Notes under the pieces: generated by a model | Seen by the model: the letters and a program-made list of their open reading frames with translations, nothing else | Told to the model about the DNA's origin: nothing | Database searches by the model: none | Made by a program: the position numbers and the translations under genes | In this document: positions 42,051 to 46,686 of the stretch, piece after piece | How positions within the stretch are numbered: position 1 is the stretch's first letter | Layout: every line of letters begins with the position of its first letter | Source: Rhodospirillaceae bacterium MC! | GTDB taxonomy: Bacteria; Pseudomonadota; Alphaproteobacteria; MC1 | DNA: 46,686 nucleotides | Assembly: GCA_002632265.1 (NCBI GenBank) | Contig: NQOV01000004.1 | Coordinates: 1-46,686, forward strand | Direction of reading: 5' to 3'

Positions 42051-42578
42051 TTAAGCATTTTCATAAAGCTGACGCATTGAGGCAGCAATACTGGTAACAT
42101 TCAGACCGATTATAATGTGTAAATCCGTATTAGATGTATGAATTACACCTTTATTATCTAGATTTGACAAAGCGTCTTCATTTACCTTATTCATATCCTT
42201 AAGATTTATACGTAAACGAGTGATACAATTATCAATTCTATTAATATTGCCAACTCCGCCTAGTACTTGAATATATTGAGTAGCGATTTGCTTATAATCA
42301 TCGGCTTTATCTGATGTTTTAGTAACCACATCATCCCCTTTGAGCTTGTGCATTTCGTCAGCAATGCCTACAACTTGTGCACCTATAATAAGGTGAAACT
42401 TATTCTTACCAACGTAAATTGTTCCCATACTACCGATTTCTATAATTCTATCTTCGTTAACTTTATCCATATTAACTATTTCTAAACGTAAACGTGTAAT
42501 ACAATTATCGATTGTTTTGATATTATCTAATCCGCCCAAGGCTTCAACATACTGCTTTGCAACTTCTTTATGACCCAT
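42051..42578 (-). CDS. Tandem PTS EIIB-domain protein, paralogue 3
   Basis: 175 residues, two EIIB domains, with Cys26 and Cys118 (both in IDNCITRLR) and His62/His154 conserved. It differs from paralogue 1 mainly in the linker (VVTKTSDKADDYKQ) and in losing the second cysteine of the first domain (VVGIADEM against VVCIADEM). TAGGAGATGGC precedes the ATG. It has its own near-consensus promoter at 42652-42681. The presence of three copies within 2.4 kb, all free of EIIC, implies expansion under selection rather than transporter decay. Confidence 0.85.
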   Translation of the reverse strand: MGHKEVAKQYVEALGGLDNIKTIDNCITRLRLEIVNMDKVNEDRIIEIGSMGTIYVGKNKFHLIIGAQVVGIADEMHKLKGDDVVTKTSDKADDYKQIATQYIQVLGGVGNINRIDNCITRLRINLKDMNKVNEDALSNLDNKGVIHTSNTDLHIIIGLNVTSIAASMRQLYENA

Positions 42579-42651
42579 TTTGCCATCTCCTAAATTTCAT
42601 GTATTAAATATATTAACTAATAATCTTAATTAATAGTCATACTCATATTAT

Positions 42652-42681
42652 ATTATACACACATATTTATATAAATGTCAA
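42652..42681 (-). promoter_or_regulatory. Strong promoter of EIIB gene 3
   Basis: Minus strand: perfect TTGACA (42681-42676), 18-base spacer and perfect TATAAT (42657-42652), leader about 65 bases. Confidence 0.8.
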
Positions 42682-42843
42682 TCTTTTTGTTCACAATCAG
42701 TATAATATTTATTATATTAAATTTAATATTGAGAATAAATTGTAAAAAAATATATCCTAGACTTTTTCTTTTCTATGTGTTATAACAATTATATCATAAT
42801 ATTTTCATCAGATACTTTTCTAAAAATTCAAGGAGCGAGATTT

Positions 42844-44454
42844 ATGTCATCTACAGAAGAATTAAAGGCTGAAACTTTACAAGCCGAAGCTTTAAAATCC
42901 AACGCTTGGCCCTTTGTCGAGGCTCGTGCTTTATTAAAAAAGCTCAATAATAAATTACCCGAAAAGGGATTTGTTGCCTTTCAAACGGGTTACGGTCCTT
43001 CGGGATTGCCACATCTGGGGACATTCGGCGAGAATTCTCGTACAACTATGGTTATGCGTGCCTTTAATGTTCTATCTGATATGCCGACAAAACTCATCGC
43101 CTTTTCCGATGATATGGACGGCTTTAGAAAAGTACCAACCAACGTACCCAATCAGGAAGAGCTGGCAAACTACATCGGCATGCCACTAACTAAAGTGAAA
43201 GATCCCTTTGGCACTCATGATAGTTTCGGCGAACATAATAATGCCCGCTTACAAGTTTTTCTTGATCAATTTAACTTTAAATATGAGTTTATGTCGTCTA
43301 CCAAATGTTATAAGAGTGGGATGTTTGATGATGTAATGCTTCAGATTCTCGAAAATTACGATAAAATTAAAAATGTGATTCTCCCAACTCTTGGCGAAGA
43401 ACGTAGAGAAACCTATTCTCCTTTCCTACCTGTGGATGAAAAATCAGGCAAGGTCTTACAAGCCAAAGTAATTTCCACCAACAAAGAAACAGGCTCTATC
43501 GTATATTTAGATGAAGATAACAACGAAGTAGAAACCAAAGTTACAGGCGGTAGATGTAAAATGCAATGGAAAGTTGATTGGGCCATGCGTTGGGCTGGTC
43601 TTGAGATCGATTATGAAATGTGTGGTAAAGATCTAAGTGATTCGGTAACATTATCTTCTAAAATCGTACGTATTTTAGGAAAAAAGCCACCGCAGAATCT
43701 CATTTACGAATTATTTCTTGATTCTAAGGGCGAGAAAATATCCAAATCTAAAGGGAATGGCTTATCTATGGATGAATGGTTACGTTATGGCATTACCGAA
43801 TCCTTATCTCTATTTATGTATCAAAAACCGAAGACCGCCAAACGCTTGCATTTTGACATAATACCTAAAACTGTAGATGAATATTTGCAACATCTCAAAG
43901 CCTATGCGGATCAAGATCCTAAGGCGAAGTTAAATAATCCTGTCTATCACATTCACAATGGCGATGTGCCGACTAATGTTGATGTGCCTGTTACTTATTC
44001 CTTATTGCTCAATCTGGCAAGTGTGGTAAATGCTGATGATAAAGAGATCCTATGGTCATTCATCAAGCGTTACGCCAAAGACGCCACGCCACAAAACAAT
44101 CCGATTTTAAATAAATTAAGTGAATTTGCGGTTGTCTACTATCAAGATTTCGTTAAGCCTAATAAGAAGTATGTAATACCTAAAGGGCAAGCTTTAGAAG
44201 CCTTAAAAGTGTTAAAGGATCAACTTCAAGCCTACACAGGCGACGAAACAGACGGCAAAGAAATACAATCTCTAGTATTTAGTGTGGGCAAAGAAAACGG
44301 CTATGCAGAGAATCTTAAGGATTGGTTTAAGGTTTTATATGAATGTCTTTTAGGACAGGAAACCGGACCTCGTATGGGTGGATTCTTTGCCATATTTGGT
44401 AAGAATGAAAGTATAAAGCTAATCGAAAATGCTATTTTAGGCAAGCTATCTTAA
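42844..44454 (+). CDS. lysS: Lysyl-tRNA synthetase, class I
   Basis: The archaeal/alphaproteobacterial class I form of LysRS, unrelated to the usual class II enzyme. The 536-residue protein has GYGPSGLPHLGTFGE (HIGH-type motif HLGT) and GEKISKSKGNGLS (KMSKS-type). MQWKVDWAMRWAGLEIDYEM and the GPRMGGFFAIFGKNESI end are typical of the family. ATG 42844 has AAGGAGCGAG upstream; the frame remains open for 23 codons further but without support. The gene is divergent from EIIB paralogue 3. A partial hairpin (CCAACT..AGTTGG, about 44462-44525) follows its stop. Confidence 0.95.
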   Translation: MSSTEELKAETLQAEALKSNAWPFVEARALLKKLNNKLPEKGFVAFQTGYGPSGLPHLGTFGENSRTTMVMRAFNVLSDMPTKLIAFSDDMDGFRKVPTNVPNQEELANYIGMPLTKVKDPFGTHDSFGEHNNARLQVFLDQFNFKYEFMSSTKCYKSGMFDDVMLQILENYDKIKNVILPTLGEERRETYSPFLPVDEKSGKVLQAKVISTNKETGSIVYLDEDNNEVETKVTGGRCKMQWKVDWAMRWAGLEIDYEMCGKDLSDSVTLSSKIVRILGKKPPQNLIYELFLDSKGEKISKSKGNGLSMDEWLRYGITESLSLFMYQKPKTAKRLHFDIIPKTVDEYLQHLKAYADQDPKAKLNNPVYHIHNGDVPTNVDVPVTYSLLLNLASVVNADDKEILWSFIKRYAKDATPQNNPILNKLSEFAVVYYQDFVKPNKKYVIPKGQALEALKVLKDQLQAYTGDETDGKEIQSLVFSVGKENGYAENLKDWFKVLYECLLGQETGPRMGGFFAIFGKNESIKLIENAILGKLS

Positions 44455-44586
44455 TTATTTTCCAACTGAAATATACTTCTAACCTAACAGTTATAAAATA
44501 TTAGATAACAAGTATTTAGTTGGCATAGTAAATGCATATTAGATTAAAGCAATTCAATTATATCCATAGATATTTCAAATATTAAC

Positions 44587-44614
44587 TTGTTATTAACACA
44601 ATTTATGTTATAGT
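44587..44614 (+). promoter_or_regulatory. Probable promoter of the SPOR lipoprotein gene
   Basis: TTGTTA (44587-44592), 16-base spacer, TATAGT (44609-44614), with GAGGAA just before the ATG at 44661. Confidence 0.5.
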
Positions 44615-44660
44615 TATTAGAATACATTTATGGATTATATGATTTTAAATGAGGAATCAG

Positions 44661-45986
44661 ATGTTTAAACAGTTTTTAAAAACTACAACCTTAGCTTCTG
44701 TATTATTAGCTTTTGGTGCATGTTCAAATATGGCACCAGTTACACGTACAGAATTTAATAACTTAAATACAGATCTTGGGTTATCTCAATTAATGCAGGG
44801 TAATATTTCAAAAGCCGATTCTTATTTTGATAAAGCTTTAGCAAGTCATGATGATGACGTATACGCCTTAATGGGTAAAGCTATGGTTTATGATCAACTT
44901 GGGCAAGAAGAGCAAGCCGCATTGATGTATGAGCAAATTCTCGCACTTTCGCCGTCTGATGAAAACAAAATTAATGTAATGGCCATGCCAATGAATATTA
45001 AGCCTTTGTCTCAACTTTCTGACGTGCGTTTATCGATGTTGAACACATCGAAAGCCAAAAGAGCTTCACGATTACATAGAATCAACAAAAATGTACCTGA
45101 TTATATCGCTCAAATTATGAAAACATACGGCGTAAAACAACCACAAGCAAACGTAATTTCAAGATTCGAAACATTGGAATCTTTACTAAACAAAGGCTTG
45201 ATTACTCCTGAAGAATATAATATACGTCGTAAAGAAAATATTGGTGCGTTAGCTCCACTTACTCAAAGAGAACCTTCAATTGGCTTGGACGCTCCTGTAC
45301 CGTCTACCGCAGAAATTGAAAACAGATTAAAAAGCTTATCTAAAGCTCTAGAATTAAAAGCTATATCTGTAAATCAATTCACAGGCGAACGCAATACTAT
45401 TCTAGATGGATTAGTGCCGTCTGCTCCACAACAACGCTTAAGAAGACCCGCTCCACCTAGTGGATTGTTAGCGTCAGCTACCGCAGTTAGTCAACTGGAA
45501 GCTATGAAAACTCACGGCTTACTTACAAATGACGAATACGCTAAAGAACGTGCAGCAATCGAACATGGTATGTATCACAGAACATCAACAGGCACATATA
45601 CTCCACATTCTGGTTCTTATGGTAGCGGTGGTACGCTTTCATCAGCGTCAACAAGTGGCGGTGCTAGCGGTGGTACTACTAATGCGTCCACTAAAAAAGC
45701 AACTGGCTATCGTCGCCCTGCCGTTTATATCTCGTCATACACCAGCAAAAACGCCGCTACAGACGGTTGGAAACGCCTTTCAGCATCATTCCCAACCCAA
45801 CTGGCTGGCAAGCACCCTGTAGTTACCATAATAGACGTACCAGAACGTGGCACATTCTACCGCCTATCAGTGGGCCCTTTCAGCGAAATGGCTAAAGCGT
45901 CCGAATTCTGTGGCACTCTAAAAGATTCTCAAATCTTCTGCCGTGCTGGCTTATTAGACTTCTCTAAAGCCAAAAAATTACAATAA
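44661..45986 (+). CDS. TPR and SPOR domain lipoprotein
   Basis: A 441-residue predicted lipoprotein. The signal peptide ends in LLAFGACSN (lipidated Cys at about residue 21). Residues 35-95 form tetratricopeptide-like helices (LGLSQLMQGNISKADSYFDKAL, ALMGKAMVYDQLGQEEQAALMYEQILAL). Two short helical motifs, LESLLNKGLITPEEYNIRR and LEAMKTHGLLTNDEYAKER, resemble SHOCT-type repeats. A Gly/Ser/Thr-rich linker leads to a C-terminal SPOR domain (VYISSYTSKNAATDGWKRLSASF ... FYRLSVGPFSEMAKASEFCGTLK), which binds denuded peptidoglycan glycans at division sites. A role in envelope or division is likely. ATG 44661 is chosen for GAGGAA; an ATG 12 bases earlier is possible. Confidence 0.85.
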   Translation: MFKQFLKTTTLASVLLAFGACSNMAPVTRTEFNNLNTDLGLSQLMQGNISKADSYFDKALASHDDDVYALMGKAMVYDQLGQEEQAALMYEQILALSPSDENKINVMAMPMNIKPLSQLSDVRLSMLNTSKAKRASRLHRINKNVPDYIAQIMKTYGVKQPQANVISRFETLESLLNKGLITPEEYNIRRKENIGALAPLTQREPSIGLDAPVPSTAEIENRLKSLSKALELKAISVNQFTGERNTILDGLVPSAPQQRLRRPAPPSGLLASATAVSQLEAMKTHGLLTNDEYAKERAAIEHGMYHRTSTGTYTPHSGSYGSGGTLSSASTSGGASGGTTNASTKKATGYRRPAVYISSYTSKNAATDGWKRLSASFPTQLAGKHPVVTIIDVPERGTFYRLSVGPFSEMAKASEFCGTLKDSQIFCRAGLLDFSKAKKLQ

Positions 45987-46011
45987 GATAACTGCCTAAT
46001 CTATAACTAAC

Positions 46012-46051
46012 CCATATAAGTAATATTCCAAGAATATTACTTATATTTTTT
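46012..46051 (+). terminator. Terminator of the SPOR lipoprotein gene
   Basis: A perfect 15-bp stem, ATATAAGTAATATTC (46012-46026) with its complement (46030-46044), a 3-base loop and seven Ts. Confidence 0.9.
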
Positions 46052-46094
46052 TGTCTCGCCCATAAGTGTCTTAACAAACACTCACTCTCTTTGA

Positions 46095-46313
46095 TTAGAA
46101 ATCTTGCCAGACAGTCGCACTCTTTAGTTGGAGGTCTTGCCAGACGGTCGCTCTACTCGAGCAGAGGTCTTGACAGACGGTCGCTCTGCTCGGGCAGAGG
46201 TCTTAACAGACGGTTGCCCTACTCGGGCGGAGGTCTTGACAGACGGTTGCCCTACTCGGGCGGAAGTCTTAACAGACGGTTGCCCTACTCGGGCGGAAGT
46301 CTTGCCAGACGGG
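46095..46313. repeat. Tandem array of 33-bp repeats
   Basis: About seven units, with CTTGCCAGA/CTTGACAGA/CTTAACAGA recurring exactly every 33 bases from 46103 to 46301. The unit contains CCAGACGGTCGCTCT or ACAGACGGTTGCCCT followed by ACTCGGGCGGAGGT, so it shares its core with the 35-bp array at 33.4 kb but has a different second half. Because 33 is a multiple of three, both strands show open frames of Arg/Ser- or Thr/Ser-rich repeats, without ribosome sites. Confidence 0.88.
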
Positions 46314-46314
46314 C

Positions 46315-46346
46315 CGAACATAGCGATGTTGCACAAAGTTTGTTCG
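46315..46346. repeat. Small palindrome at the end of the 33-bp array
   Basis: CGAACA (46315-46320) pairs with TGTTCG (46341-46346) around AACATagcgATGTT and TTGCACAAAGTT. Parts recur at about 17663 and 38286, marking it as the flank module of a dispersed element. Confidence 0.55.
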
Positions 46347-46415
46347 ATCACATATTCAACTAGGATCTAGTTCATAGCTCATATGGGGTAATTATTGTGT
46401 ATAAGCTTGTGGCTA

Positions 46416-46458
46416 ATATATAATTACTGGCCTATATATTAGGCCAGTAATTATATAT
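46416..46458. repeat. GGCC-core palindrome, copy 5
   Basis: A perfect 19-bp stem: ATATATAATTACTGGCCTA and its complement, loop TATAT. It follows the 33-bp array, just as copy 3 follows the 35-bp array. Confidence 0.85.
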
Positions 46459-46527
46459 CATACGGCACAAAAAATAAGAGCTTAGTATAAACAGATTGCT
46501 TTTATTTGAGATATGCTATAAACAACA

Positions 46528-46561
46528 AAAAAAGCGATGAATATTAATTCATCGCTTTTTT
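46528..46561. terminator. Rho-independent terminator at the right edge
   Basis: GCGATGAAT (46534-46542) pairs with ATTCATCGC (46547-46555), with six As before and six Ts after, so it can act in both directions. The served gene probably lies to the right of the window on the minus strand, or this is the end of a small transcript from the repeat region. Confidence 0.75.
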
Positions 46562-46686
46562 ATAATCTTTAAAATATTATATCATGTGATATAAGATCAG
46601 TAAAATGGAAATTTGTAGAAAGAATTGATACATAGGTGAAAGAAAGGGAAGACTTTTTCTATGTAAGGGTGTTTAATAAGGAACTT

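Noticed and set aside
46091-46370. Arg/Ser-rich and Thr/Ser-rich repeat frames on both strands of the 33-bp array
   Set aside because: A stop-free unit whose length is a multiple of three gives open frames on both strands automatically; no start signals or protein-like composition are seen.

Overview
The window looks like a chromosome segment of a low-GC (roughly one third G+C), Gram-negative alphaproteobacterium, probably host-associated. Supporting signs are a class I lysyl-tRNA synthetase, an alphaproteobacterial-type AddB/AddA pair, leuS followed by lptE with a DUF3576 lipoprotein upstream, a type V autotransporter, a SPOR lipoprotein, and clustered GANTC sites (the CcrM methylation motif of this class). 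No genus can be named from the sequence. There are no transposases, integrases, phage genes or CRISPR arrays.

Layout. 0.2-6.9 kb (minus strand): molybdenum-cofactor synthesis (moaA, a moaC-moaB fusion, moeA, moaD, moaE, mobA), preceded by a diaminopimelate-decarboxylase-like enzyme and a stand-alone acyl carrier protein. 7.0-7.5 kb: a small VOC protein. 7.8-11.6 kb (minus): an FAD-dependent oxidoreductase and a LacY-type MFS permease. 12.3-17.6 kb (minus): lptE, leuS, a DUF3576 lipoprotein and a glycosyltransferase-like protein. 17.8-21.0 kb (minus): compact pyrD, pyrE and pyrF plus a 294-residue AspRS/AsnRS-like enzyme without an anticodon-binding domain. 21.5-33.3 kb (plus): addB, addA and a 1533-residue autotransporter. 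34-38.2 kb (plus): argR, mutM, a YbjN-like gene, a Ca2+/Na+ antiporter and an unusual RNase PH. 38.5-38.7 kb (minus): tRNA-Asp and tRNA-Asn. 39.4-46 kb: a DsbA-like protein, three genes each encoding two tandem PTS EIIB domains with no transporter domain, lysS, and a TPR/SPOR lipoprotein.

The intergenic DNA holds the most unusual content. (1) A family of long hairpins has a recognisable apical loop and lower stem, but middle arms that differ between copies while staying self-complementary. Copies occur singly, as two- and three-copy arrays with a 109-bp period, and mostly begin at the stop codon of a gene in one fixed orientation. (2) Five dispersed palindromes share the core GGCCTAATATTAGGCC with different complementary arms. 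(3) Two related tandem arrays (35-bp and 33-bp units) share the motif CAGACGGTCGCTCT, with a remnant elsewhere. (4) Nine GANTC sites lie within 225 bp upstream of the YbjN-like gene.

The best candidate for an undescribed protein system is the EIIB triad. Three double-EIIB proteins all keep both phosphorylatable cysteines, and each sits behind a near-consensus promoter with no EIIC gene nearby. This suggests abundant soluble phosphocarriers or regulators rather than sugar transporters.
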